Source: Hermatobates lingyangjiaoensis (taxonomy: Eukaryota > Arthropoda > Insecta > Hemiptera > Hermatobatidae). Taken from it: a stretch of 64,000 nucleotides of DNA. The notes under the pieces were generated by a model that worked only from the letters and a program-made list of their open reading frames with translations, had not been told where the DNA came from and searched no databases. Below are positions 1-10,339 of the stretch, piece after piece. Each line of letters begins with the position of its first letter. Positions within the stretch are counted from its first letter, which is position 1. Location: assembly GCA_026182355.1 (NCBI GenBank), contig JAPFBL010000047.1:1798001-1862000 (forward strand). The letters run 5' to 3'. A program made the position numbers and the translations under genes.

Positions 1-1090
1 TCCATAGAGATAATCCATAGATTATCTCGTAACACGAAATCTACACTTTCGCTTTTCAAAAATGGTATTATTGCTTTAGTTATACTAATAATATTATATG
101 CATCAGTGGTGTGATATACAAAAATATGCGTATATAATGATAAGTGGATCAATCACTATAGGAATACCTATAGTGTACTACTTTCATGAATAATGACTAA
201 TAAACATTTCCCATTTAGACATTTATATCATACCTAAATGGAAAATTATATATTGTATACCCAAGAAGTATATTATGTTTACTTATAGTAAAGTTGTGTG
301 TAGATCAATACTGCTTTTTTTATTTCAAAATTGTATAAGCTTAATAAGTATAATAAAGTAAAGAACACCTGCATTTTTTTTAATTTTGTTTCGATCACTG
401 ACTTGATTAACTGTTTTTTTTTTTTTTTTAATAAATGAATATTCTTATTCAACATTGTAAGAATGTGATTCTGACAAGTAATCACATAAGGAAGTTATTA
501 TTTAACTTTCTTCATCTTCCTAGTATTTAAAATGAAACTTTCTTTCCAATGAACTTAATATTGTGATGATGTTATGTGCAAAATGGTATTTGATTTCTTT
601 ATTACATCCGAAAGAACAGAAACAATAGTGAATGTTTTAGCATAAATTACCAGCAAACACCTTTATCATGGTTCGACATGTACAAAAACTAAACTGTTCT
701 TCTCGTAATGAGGAATTATTTATAACAGTAGTTACATGATTTTGTGTTAAATTGAAGGAATCTTTGTCAGGCACATACCCTCAGACATCATTAAAGCAAT
801 GATTGAAATGGCTTTCCAGCGTATCAAGACGTTTAAATCCATCAAACTTTCAAAATCAAATATTTCATTATCACTTCATTTTACTTATGTGATGTAAAAT
901 ACTGTAGACTGAACTAATTGTTCAATCATTTAGTAATAACTTATTTCGGGAAGTAATTTTCAAAAAACTTTATATTTTAAATTAAAATTAACAATATAAT
1001 TTTGAGTTCTTTATGGGTTGTAACCCACAAAGCAATAAACATAGAATATAAAACTGAATTTTAATAAAATTGAAATGTATCACTGAACAG
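1..1090. other. AT-rich noncoding DNA, no gene seen
   Basis: No convincing coding sequence is visible. Short hairpins occur, for example cactatagg/cctatagtg around 154-175 and ccatttag/ctaaatgg around 210-240. The end of this stretch could be intron or upstream DNA of the exon candidate that starts at 1091. Confidence 0.5.
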
Positions 1091-1241
1091 GTTAAGAAAA
1101 GCGGTCATAGTGGGGATGGTAACCCTAGGACGTCGAAAGTGATCTTTTGGACTAAAGAGTTTGATGCCTGTCTGTGCCAGTCGTGGGACTGCTCCTCGTC
1201 AAGCAAACATGGCGGAATCTGCACTCTGGTGTTATACCAAG
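1091..1241 (+). CDS. Candidate host exon, 151 bp, unidentified protein
   Basis: A GC-richer island stands out in very AT-rich DNA. It is preceded by an AG acceptor (cactgaacag) and followed by a G|gtattt donor. One frame is open throughout (50 codons, starting at a codon boundary), and it is Cys/Ser-rich near the middle (DACLCQSWDCSSSSKH) before CTLVLYQ. The other two plus-strand frames hit stops. The last base leaves phase 1, which is completed by the 28-nt exon candidate at 3428. I do not recognise the protein family. The acceptor has a poor pyrimidine tract, so the left boundary is less certain than the right. It could instead be an old repeat with chance splice signals. Confidence 0.45.
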
Positions 1242-2679
1242 GTATTTATCAATTTCTTTTTATTCATGGATAGTATCATTTGATATTTTATACCAACACT
1301 AGTATTTCTGTTGATTCCATGTGCATATAGATAAGTTTTATGATTTCATATCTGCTATATAACACAAAATTTAAACAAATCTAAACGAAGTGTTTTTTAC
1401 TGTAGAATTTATTTAAGAATAAAGTTAAAATAAAAGTTCATAGCAAAAATCAAATGTAATTGATTACAAATTGGAGGACTCTTTAGTGATTAATATATAA
1501 TTTTTAATAATTTATAGATTTAACCGGGTTTGTGACCCCGGCATCCGATAATTTTAATATTGAATATAAGGTGAATTAAGTTTTTGATGGTATCCTCACT
1601 GAGAAACTGCTGCTAGTAATATATATGAATACTTGTTTAAAAAAAATATGTATTTCACTTACTGTGAAAACTTTCTTCCAGTCTCTAATCTTAGATTCAA
1701 AGGTACCTGTTTGATTCATAAACATTCACCTTGACCTTTCGGCCAATAACATGACAGATTCACAGGTACCACAAATAATTCCAATTGGAAGCTTGTTTCT
1801 CCATTTTATGTAAATCTTCAGTAAATTTCTGAATCTTTGTTGCCCGTGTTGGGTCACTTCTTCAAGTGTGTTATAGATATGCTCATATATATAGTGAGAA
1901 ATGAAGTTAAGTTTTTTAATTCATACAAATTAAAATAAATATGGTTTTTAATTAAAAGAATTTTTAATAGAGTTTTATTAATAGAAAATTTTGCCCCTGC
2001 AATAGTATTTTACAGTGACATTATACTCATTTATATACACCCTGTAATAATATACAGTGAAATGCAAAAATATGGTATGAAAAAAAGGCGCTCCAGAATT
2101 TGTTTATAGTTTATACCATCATATATATGTTATGAGTAAAGTTTAAAACAATTTGAATACCATTAATCAATTTATGTGTTTCGTCATTAGAATTAAATTT
2201 TCTTTATCATTTTTATAACAGAAAACCTCAATTTCAAATTTAATATGAATTATTCCGGCATGCTTGGTAGTATTCTGAGACGCGTATGAGTGTCTTAGTT
2301 TCAATTTTCACCTTTTTTGAGATGACTTAATTGTTGATGTACGCGATGTAAACCATTAACTACATTAGTATTTATTAGTATACTTCTTAAACTATTGATG
2401 TTCGTGATTACCATGGCTAGATAGCAATGTAAACTAATATTATATTATTGTTTATTATTATGAATCTTCTCTTAAACAAGAGTGATTAAAAATATATCTG
2501 TATTACCATTAAAAGAGATGTTGCCAATGGATAAAATCATTAGGTTCTAATAGGTTTGTTTGCAAATGAGAAAAAAAAACTGAATTATTATTTAATAAAA
2601 TGTGATGAACTTATTTAATTCAATTATATTATACATTATATATATTGTAAAAAGATTTCACATAAACACGTGAAATAAC
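1242..2679. other. AT-rich noncoding DNA, probably intron
   Basis: No ORF of note. There is a short GC hairpin around 1522-1543 (accggg...cccgg). A somewhat less AT-rich patch lies at 1715-1860 (ttgacctttcggccaataac and onward), which resembles transposon debris but is not classified. Confidence 0.4.
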
Positions 2680-2872
2680 AATCAATGATCAAACCAAAAT
2701 AAGAAGATGGGAAAGCAAGACTAAGATCTTCCAACCGTAACAAGCGGTCTTCGTCAGAGTCAAAAACCCAACTGAGTAAGTTGGATTTTTGACTCTGACG
2801 AAGACCGCTTGTTACGGTTGAAAGATCTTAGTCTTGCTTTCCCATTTTCTTATTGTGGTTTGATCATTGATT
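2680..2872. repeat. Foldback element with hammerhead core (PLE pseudo-LTR type)
   Basis: Two arms of about 92 bp (2680-2772 and 2781-2872) are near-perfect reverse complements around a spacer of about 8 bp. The outer ends carry tgatcaaacc and ggtttgatca, followed by TA-rich DNA. The same arm sequence recurs at 37.7, 37.8, 40.8, 46.4 and 47.2 kb, so it is a repeat family. The right arm contains a complete hammerhead core on the plus strand (2791-2833). The left arm has the matching sequence on the minus strand, but with GGAA instead of GAAA. Family knowledge: PLE terminal repeats carry hammerhead ribozymes, which is why I assign this to PLEs. Confidence 0.8.
2791..2833 (+). ncRNA. Type I-like minimal hammerhead ribozyme
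   Basis: All core parts are in order. The CTGACGA box is at 2795-2801. Stem II is GACCG (2803-2807) with CGGTT (2815-2819), closing a 7-nt loop. The GAAA box is at 2820-2823. Stem III is the self-complementary AGATCT at 2823-2828, and the cleavage-site base is T2829. Stem I is GACT (2791-2794) paired with AGTC (2830-2833). The very short palindromic stem III is the form known in PLE hammerheads, which often work as dimers. Cleavage is predicted after 2829. Activity has not been tested here. Confidence 0.8.
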
Positions 2873-3427
2873 ATATATATTATATTATAGTATATTATTA
2901 TATATAATATATTATATTCAAATTAAGTTCTAATTATATTATTTTAACTTATTCCTATATTGAATATTTCCTTTATTTTGTTGTTATTATGTATGAATGA
3001 ATATTTATTTTATTTAGAATATTAATTCATGCAATTAACTTAATAAATACATTTTTGTATATACAGGCAACTCATTTTGATGATGTTGATAGTATACAAT
3101 ATATTGCATTTAGTAAAATGTAGTTGTTACATTTTATTTTATATTGTCACATATATTATTTTTTTTTAATTATGAAGTTACGTTACTTTGTGGAGGGGGC
3201 ACAAGTTAAACAATTACCAAAGGCGCTACATACCCTCGTTACGCACAGATTGACAATTAATGTGCATTGTCATAAGAAAGTAAGGAATTATTTGATTGTG
3301 GCTAGTCACAAACATGATTGACCAAGTGTCCACAATATTTTACTCACTATATTCTGTATTATACTATTTTATTGTATATTATATATGTTATTATTGTGTT
3401 CAAACTAACATGAGTTTACTGTTGCAG
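2873..3427. other. AT-rich stretch with one open GC-richer patch
   Basis: This is mostly TA-rich sequence. A patch at about 3175-3320 is open on the plus strand (VEGAQVKQLPKALHTLV and onward) and is followed by aaagtaagg, a plausible donor at 3281. The acceptor side is poor, and I cannot identify it as an exon. Confidence 0.3.
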
Positions 3428-3455
3428 GTACAGACGAAAGGATACCTGTACACAG
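3428..3455 (+). CDS. Candidate 28-nt microexon
   Basis: The upstream acceptor is strong (gtttactgttgcag) and the downstream donor matches consensus (CACAG|gtaagtgag). The 28 nt between them are open. In the phase left by the 1091-1241 candidate they read GTDERIPVH and end in AG, the phase accepted by the exon candidate at 7672. Short exons with strong sites on both sides are typical of animal genes. The length is too small to identify a protein. Confidence 0.5.
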
Positions 3456-3709
3456 GTAAGTGAGCATGTTTATGAGTTTATTGCATGTTATCATTGCATG
3501 CTTATATGTTTAACATATATGTCATACTTATTATAGTACCCGACGTTGCTCGAGTTTCTATTATGTTGTTTACTGTAAGGGATTATCTTATTGATATGAG
3601 TGTAAGCGGATTGGAAATCAAGCAGATACTCCAACCACATACACTGTTCAATACTCTCTCACTTCTATTGTTGTTCTCACCGATTGTGACCTGTTAGGTG
3701 GTTCTAGAA

Positions 3710-4311
3710 CAGTGATTCTTAAAGGATGTCTATAAGATCTCTAGGGTTCTTGAGGAATTCAGAATAATGTCTGAGGAATTCAAAGATAAAAAACGAGTCA
3801 CCACACCTCACCTTATGCATTATACTCGTATCTCCTTTGTGAACACATAATTTTTATGAATGATAAGTAACAACGATCTTCTTCTAAAGAAGAGCTACTT
3901 GCAAACAGGTTATATAGGCAGTGAATTTGTTTTACCAATGGCGAGATAAAATTTGTTCACCACATTGAGAAAAATTCTGTAGCTTGCAGCAACATTATTC
4001 CTTAGTCAAAACAGGCTACGCATAAAAAAATGTTCGATGTATTGAAGAAGAAATGCGAGCTTCCTATCCCTTTCAAACATACCTGTAGCCCCGAACAATG
4101 AAGAAGACGCTGAGGCTCATCAAGTTCATATTCCTCGAGCACAAGAATAAATAAATTAAAGGTAAATTAATTTATTATATTTTCTAAGCTTTACATTTTT
4201 CGTATAATATTTGACTTAGTTATAAAATTTTCATAAAATTTGTATACACTGTGCCTTCAACTATTTGTAGACTTAAGAACTCCCTGACTTCAAACGGTTT
4301 TAGAACCACTG
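3710..4311. mobile_element. hAT-like nonautonomous DNA element, 602 bp
   Basis: The left end reads CAGTGATTCTTAAAGG. The reverse complement of the right end reads CAGTGGTTCTAAAACCG. These are diverged terminal inverted repeats of the CAGTGGTTCT type known from hAT elements. The flanks ttctagaa (3702-3709) and ccctagaa (4312-4319) match at 6 of 8 bases, as expected for an aged 8-bp hAT target duplication. No transposase ORF survives inside. The interior holds a region around 3870-4150 of higher complexity that may be a transposase relic. Confidence 0.7.
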
Positions 4312-4599
4312 CCCTAGAACATGATAAAGACTACAAACATGAAATCACCTAATACTGTGGCAACGTGTGTATTCTGAATAGAGATTAGGAATGAGACCCT
4401 CATCATCGGGAGCCGGACTTCATTGAGGCTATTTCAACCTACCGCCTCATGTATCTGAAATTCCTTTATGAAGGTACAAAAGGTATTAATTAAATAATTA
4501 AGACCTTAAATTAAGAGTAATAACCATTTATTTTTAATAATAAAATAGATAAAACTAAACTAGTTATAATAGTTATTTGATTTATACTTCTAATAATAG

Positions 4600-5810
4600 T
4601 CCAGCTTAATAATTAAGTAAGGCTATTGTAAGGTGTACATATCTAAATCTATATTATTCACTAATTTCTTGAATAATTATTGCAACCCTGTCCATCTCTA
4701 GCCGTAATATTTGAATATGTCTTGTGCGTCGGTATACCCGTCGTGTCTTTCTTACATCTTTCCTTAGCAATCTAAGTTCTCTCGACCACCAGAGAACACT
4801 TCTTTTCCTGAAGCTTTACAGAGTACTTTATACTGTGGAATGCTAGCGTTGCAAGCCTTTGTGACGGTGTGGTTTACCTTGCCCACCAAAGCATCCGATT
4901 TCTTTATACTATTGATGAAATAAGAAACAAGCTTATCTGTGTGGGAAATACTTGAACACTGTTCAGTGTTTGGAATGCAACAATCAGAAACAATTTATCT
5001 AAGCCCCTGCTCCAAAGTTCTCCCAAATTGCTCCCAATTAGCGCTTTTCACCTTGTATTTATTACCAGTTTTCTTATTATTTGAGTATGCATTTGGTTCC
5101 CCTTCTCCTTATTGAGAAATTAGAAAGGTAAGCACCCGGTGATCGAAGAAAGAAACTTTCTTCACTGTTATTTTGCCTTGATTGAATAAAGCCCAACATG
5201 ACAATGGAGCAGAGAGTTAAGTCTATTTTACTCCTACTGCCCCTAACTTGAAATGTTAGGTTTCCATCTTCTTCATTAATAACAGCCAGACATCTTGATG
5301 AAATAAAGTACTCCATTAGACGTCCTCTTCTGTTCGTTTTAACGTCATACCAAGAGGCTGATCTTACATTACTATCAACGCCAATAACTGGTCTCTTGGA
5401 ATTAAAGTTTTTGTCTAATACGTTACTTAGTTTGTATAAGTCTATATTCAAGTCTTGCTGGTCGCTGAAGTAGGTGTTCATTATAAAAAAAGTTGGCAGA
5501 TCTCTGTAAGAAGCATCCACACATACTAGAAGTCTTCATCATTTAAATTACTGTGCAACATTGTCTCTACATCTGAATTTGTTACAATGATCGCTGCTTT
5601 CTTCCGATTGGGACCTGCCTGATACACTTGCCATCTTCGGTAAATCCCTGACACTGCATTACGCACACAATATGGTTCCTGAATGAGTAATACGTCTATT
5701 TAGCGTCTGTTTACAATTTCGTTTAACGTTATAGTTTTCAGTCTTCATCCATGTGACTGGTGTGTTGAGATGTAAAATCTTTAGTCTACTATTTGATACC
5801 GTTCTAGGAT
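4600..5810 (-). pseudogene. LINE ORF2 fragment: endonuclease, broken, no RT
   Basis: On the minus strand the translation from about 5800 downward shows an apurinic-like endonuclease in pieces. First comes the N-terminal strand with LKILHLN. Next, around 5620-5530, is RKKAAIIVTNSDVE-type sequence. An open stretch at 5520-5077 follows with CVDASYRD-like sequence, VIGVDSNVRSASW (the GDFNxxxxxW box) and SKIDLTL (the SxIDLTL box). Past 5077 it continues, with stops and a frameshift, into an Arg-rich linker (VLWWSRELRLLRKDVR) typical of the segment just before the reverse transcriptase. The similarity stops near 4620, so the RT domain is missing. Jockey/I/R1-type LINEs have this layout. Confidence 0.75.
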
Positions 5811-5824
5811 TGTTTAGAAGAGTA

Positions 5825-6905
5825 TTAAATTTCATAATCTATCATTTCTTTTAATCTAGTGAGACTGTCTTGGTACGTTTGACAACTATGCGATAAGGAT
5901 GAGTGCTTTAATTCTCGTTTCTGTTTGTTTTTCGAATCCTCATTGAATATCTTGCAGTTTATACAGCAGTATTCTTCTTTAGGTTTATCACAGCTTTTCA
6001 TGTCACGGTCTCCAGTACACAATGGACACGTTAGGCTTCTAACACAATTGTAGCTGAAGTGCCTGAAGCGCGAGCATTTAAAGTACCGACTCACTTGTAT
6101 ATATGTAGTCTTCAACCCCACGGACTGACCAGCATAATTTTATTTTTCACTTCAACAGAGTTTTGCGAAGTACTAAAAACACCGCCTCTACCATGCGCCT
6201 ATTTGCTCCTTTCAGCCCTGTTTTCTTATTAAATTTAGTAATAATAATCACCGTCCACATTTTGATTTTGCTCTTTAAAGACAATTACAAAATTGTCATT
6301 CATTTCGGTTGGTATATTATATACAATAGTCCGTGGTTTGAGTTTATTACATACCTCAACCTTGACCTTATTCGAACAGTCTTTATTTATTTCTTCACAA
6401 AGTTTTTTACACTCAGTTTTTGACTGATTTTGAATAAGGACTCCACCTTCTGAAATATCACTATCTAATTTATACCTACTCCTAAACTCAGAGGGTCTAC
6501 TTTTTTTAATAAGATTTTTACACTCTTTATGTTGTAATTCACTTTTTGGCTTAACTACTAATTTGAAAACATTTGCAGGATTATCTACTTTTGATTTTCC
6601 CTCCATTAGTGCTTCTTTAAATCTTTTCTTTACTGGTGTAGGTTTCGTTTACAGCACATTTATCTTCTGGTATAGATATTTATTTCTTTCTTCATTGTGG
6701 AATAAATTTGTAAAATATTATCGGCTGCCACTTTCAATTTGTTCTCCATTTCAGCTCTTAATTTACTTGTGTTGACCACTTGATCAATTAAAGAAAGTGC
6801 AGTGTCAATGTTTGAGTTGGCCTTCGCCTCCATTTTTAAAACACAAGTCTGGTAGTAGAGGTGAAATCTTTCTTGTATTTTGTTATAGGGAGCACACACT
6901 ATCAC
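5825..6905 (-). pseudogene. LINE ORF1 (gag-like, CCHC knuckle), frameshifted
   Basis: Three minus-strand pieces in different frames (6905-6660, 6606-6235 and 6121-5825) make one nucleic-acid-binding ORF1. The probable start is the Met of MEAKANSNIDTALSLIDQ. The middle piece carries KLKPRTIVYNIPTEMND, typical of the RNA-recognition/PRE_C2HC part of Jockey-like ORF1. The last piece has CX2CX4HX4C knuckles (CSRFRHFSYNC, then CPLC...C). It lies directly upstream of the ORF2 endonuclease on the same strand, as in Jockey/I elements. At least two frameshifts and several stops make it a dead copy. Confidence 0.75.
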
Positions 6906-7044
6906 GTTGTTGTGCTTAATGTTTTGAAAATGGCTAGTAGGGAAGTACTCACTCTCTCAGGGATCAATCAGTTGCTGAGTAGAGACAGGTCGTATTACTC
7001 TTTAGATTACAAAACCGAGTAATACTTTAACACTATCCACCTCC

Positions 7045-7251
7045 TTGAATTGGTGTTATATTTCCTCAACAGGTACACTTCAGGCGCAGCTCAAGTTGAT
7101 CAGTCACAATATAAACCCAAAACGACCCACCGTCAAAGTTGAGGACATGCCAACAGCCGCACACTGGATTATAAGAACTATACTCGCTCCTTATCTCGAC
7201 CGAAACTACATACTTTATATATTAAGCTATAGTCTTTTTATTATCTATTAG
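7045..7251 (+). other. Open GC-richer block next to LINE 5' end, unidentified
   Basis: An open plus-strand frame of 68 codons follows an acceptor-like tttcctcaacag ending at 7072. It reads LISHNINPKRPTVKVEDMP and onward. There is no clear donor before the sequence returns to TA-rich DNA, and it does not fit the phase of the other exon candidates. It could be an exon, LINE 5' flank or transposon debris. Confidence 0.25.
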
Positions 7252-7671
7252 TTTGTAGTTACAGACCTATTTCTATTTTCATCCCATATGTAACCTGTAT
7301 GTTTTATGATAGAAACGGTTATCAGGTATATCAAGACCAATGATAATATTGTTTTAATTTTATGAAATATAATAAGCTACACTTTTTGATTAGGTATTAG
7401 TCTATTATCTTTAAGTTTGGTTTTACAGAACTATTTCTACTTTAGTCTCTCATATGACTTCTTGGATTTAACTGATAACAAAGGCTCTAAGTCACTCTAA
7501 GTCATATAAAAATATATTGATTTTCGAGGATTAGAAGAGAATTCTATTCAAGATGCAGGTGCTGAACGTAAGTAGAAATTTTCATTTAATTTAAAAAGAT
7601 ATATGCTTGTATTTTGTTCAACTAAACACTATGTTTTGGTTTAATTTTAAGAATCGCTTACTCTTATTCAG

Positions 7672-7799
7672 CGCTGGTCTGGACATAATGGAAATGTACA
7701 AACCGAAAATGAACGGACCGAGCAGGACAGTTTTGGAGACTCTTCAAGAAACTTGGATGGACCATATTACGCACCTTAACCTACATTGCTGCAATCAAT
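7672..7799 (+). CDS. Candidate host exon, 128 bp, unidentified protein
   Basis: This is the best exon signal in the window. The acceptor cttactcttattcag has a good pyrimidine tract, and the donor is gtaagt at 7800. The enclosed 128 bp is GC-richer than its surroundings and open in the phase left by the 3428 microexon. It reads AGLDIMEMYKPKMNGPSR, then TVLETLQETWMDHITHL and a Cys pair. I do not recognise the family. The exon ends with one base of a split codon, so at least one more exon should follow downstream. I did not find it. Confidence 0.55.
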
Positions 7800-8344
7800 G
7801 TAAGTTGCCAATTTCCTCTAAAAATATTTAGATATTTTTCATTTCTGTTGTTTTAGTTCATTCAAAATTATAGTGTTAGTACAGCTTCAACATTTCTAGA
7901 CCTTTGTCTTAAAACGTTGTGGTCTCTAAACGCTCTAAAATTAGAATCCAAATATTTTTAATAGGAAACTATTATACCTACCGTATAACCGACAAAGCAT
8001 TGTAAAGATACCAAAGTGCCCTATATTCGTTAATTATTCCATAGTGGTCCACCGCTCATAAATTATTATAAACAATGTATTTCATAGCAGGCTTTTAATC
8101 AACCATATTCATTTGACCAGTCAAAGTTCTTTGAAACTCTCTAAGGTGATAAAAAAATAGAATGGCCTCATGGGGCTTCTACTAACGATAACCTAATAAC
8201 GTCGAAAGCATGTTAAATGTATAGTGTCACCACTTGAGTTTCTTTTAGCTTATGCCAACTAAATCTCTAAATGCCAATTGAGTACTTAAGGTCTACACTC
8301 AACTTTATTTATTTCGCTGTAATGGAGTTGCCATATTTATTGTC
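7800..8344. other. Noncoding DNA, probably intron
   Basis: No gene, tandem repeat or recognisable element is seen after the donor at 7800. Confidence 0.4.
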
Positions 8345-8400
8345 CAAGTGACATCATAGTATTCGAGCTTTCGACCATAATGTATTGGTCATCGTCAGGT
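8345..8400 (-). ncRNA. Hammerhead ribozyme, minus strand, solo copy
   Basis: On the minus strand CTGACGA is at 8398-8392. Stem II is GACCA/TGGTC (8373-8390) with an 8-nt loop. GAAA is at 8372-8369, followed by self-complementary AGCT and then C as the cleavage-site base. Stem I is weak by eye (GAA against UUC with mismatches). Unlike the foldbacks, I see no inverted partner nearby, so it is a solo copy of another PLE-type hammerhead family. The 26.68-kb motif is related in design. Confidence 0.6.
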
Positions 8401-9130
8401 GGAAGCTTGCTTGTAGAAAGGATTTTATTTGAGTCCTGACATCAAAACTATCAACTTTAAGTCCTGTTTGAGGGACAGCTTACGTAAAGTTTCCAAACTC
8501 CTACATGAATACCTAGGGCAGAAGTTGACAAACTACAGTCCGCCATGGTCTGCAACGACAAATAACGAATAAAAGTTATGATAACATTTGTCAATACTGA
8601 CAATTAACAGAAACAGATTTACACCTAATTATGATAAATTCGCAAATGCTTGTGATCAATTTCACTAATCCCATTGAAATTTTGCGAGGATTTATGCTAC
8701 GAGGTACTTTTATCTTCAAAATAAATGTATTCCAAGATTAGTTCTTACTTGTAATGATCGCATGCAATTGATTGATAACAATTTGTTTGTTGAAAAATAT
8801 TTTATTTTTACTATTTATATTTTATTCATATTGCAAAGAAATACTTGTGGTCCTTCTATGGAAAAACATCTGATCTAGGGTCATTATAAAGATTCGCTCC
8901 CGTCTTCAGTTATACAGGCAAGTTCGTAGCTGTCAGTCTGTATTGTAGACTCTACACAGTGACCTCTGATTTAAGAAAAGAAGACACTTGTTTATTGAAT
9001 CTATTAATTTAAATTCAAACAGTAATAGCGGCTTTCAATAGGAGCATGATTGTTAACATTTAAATACTTCCAAAAAAGTTTATGTTTCCTATTCGGAAGA
9101 AGGTGATTTTTCGTCCTAAATATAAAGTAT
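8401..9130. other. Noncoding DNA, nothing recognised
   Basis: No coding or repeat signal that I can support. Confidence 0.4.
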
Positions 9131-9450
9131 TAGGTTAGTTTGCAGTGCAGACCCCCTGAAGGGAAAACGCATAGGCTGAACATTGGGCCCTTCGTGATAC
9201 TAAACAAAGAAAACTGATTAGATTCTACATTGGGAGTCCTAAATTTTGCTTTACTCACGTGTATTTAGAATAGGGATCTTTAACGAGTGCTTGATATCGT
9301 ACAGGCTCGGGACGGACGGTTTAACGTCCTCTCCGTGGGATGACGTACTCAAATTTATTCGAATCCCACGTAAATAAATCGAGGGACAGAGCTGTTATTA
9401 AACCCCGGACCTACCAGTTCAGATGTTCAGAGCACGTTGTCACTGGCTGT
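9131..9450 (-). mobile_element. tRNA-derived SINE, minus orientation
   Basis: The SINE family of this window is seen in reverse. The tail end (taggttag) is at 9131. The conserved segments (gagtcctaaattttgc, gggatctttaacgag, gtacaggctcggga, tttattcg...) follow toward the tRNA-like head near 9440. The head is interrupted by the hAT-like element at 9451; ggtaacttggcct after 9765 looks like the rest of the head. Confidence 0.75.
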
Positions 9451-9755
9451 CAATGGCGTAGCAGTGATTTTCGCCGCCCGGGGTGATAGTAAGATTTTAT
9501 TTAATATATTAATTTATTTATTTTAATTTATTTAATTTAATTTTTAATTTGCAAATATTACAGTTAAAAACAGTATTACACACAAAAAAACATGAAAACA
9601 ATTACGACTTTAAAAACTAATTTTGGTACAAAGCTTCAAATTTTTTGTTAGTTTTTATTATTTTAATTTTTTTCTGTATTCTATTTTACCCCCACAAAAT
9701 GCCACCCCCTAGCACGTGCCAGGGCAGTCTCAACCTCCCCCTTGCCAGACCACTG
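9451..9755. mobile_element. hAT-like nonautonomous element, CAGTGGCGTAGC type
   Basis: The left end is caatggcgtagc and the reverse complement of the right end is cagtggtctggc. The right 110 bp is the reverse complement of the start of the element at 56754, sharing ggcacgtgccaggg and the GC-rich rim. The core is AT-rich with no ORF. It sits in the head of a SINE, so it inserted later. No clean target duplication is visible. Confidence 0.6.
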
Positions 9756-9787
9756 TCTGAGGGGTAACTTGGCCTCCAAATATAATG

Positions 9788-9920
9788 ATCCAAACTGTTG
9801 ATAATAAAATGATCAATGACATATTATTATAATCAGATTATTGATAATAAAATTATCAATGATACATAAAAATCAAACTGTTGATAATAAAATGTTCAAT
9901 GGCACATTCAAAATAATCAG
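9788..9920. repeat. Short tandem repeat, about 3 units
   Basis: Three units contain ttgataataaaat followed by tcaatg..aca, spaced about 45-55 bp. They are diverged and there is no coding potential. Confidence 0.6.
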
Positions 9921-10074
9921 ATACATATTGAATATGATCGTTCATAAGTTTGCTAAACATACTTTCAGCGAAGAAAGGTGAATGTTCCACATTTGTTAGT
10001 AGGTTATTTACAAATAACTGATAACAAACGATGCTGTGTTTGACATATTGACTGATATAATGATTAATGAATAC

Positions 10075-10310
10075 CAGTTTGGGCTAAAATATGAAGAAAT
10101 TGAATGGTTAGGCTGGAGTGGGGGCTGGGATAGGACTTGGCCGTGTTCCAGGGAGGGAGCAGGCGCCAGTACTGCGACTTGACGGCTGGGGTGAGTGTCG
10201 CTGCCGCTGTACTATCGCGTCGACCATGTGGACCAACAGGTTTGCTCGTCGCTTCTACAAGTTTTGGTCTCCTTCCAGTCAGTAGTCCATCATTTTTATC
10301 TTCGCATGAA
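10075..10310. other. GC-rich, CpG-containing block with 91-codon minus ORF
   Basis: This is a sharp compositional island. On the minus strand a frame stays open from 10339 to 10064 and includes LTGRRPKLVEATSKPVGPHG and a Pro/Ser-rich end. On the plus strand a gtgagt donor-like site occurs at about 10192, after an open GC-rich stretch. I cannot identify a protein on either strand. It could be a host exon with a CpG-rich promoter, or a captured sequence. Confidence 0.35.
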
Positions 10311-10339
10311 TAAAACATTTTACATTGTATCAAAAACAA

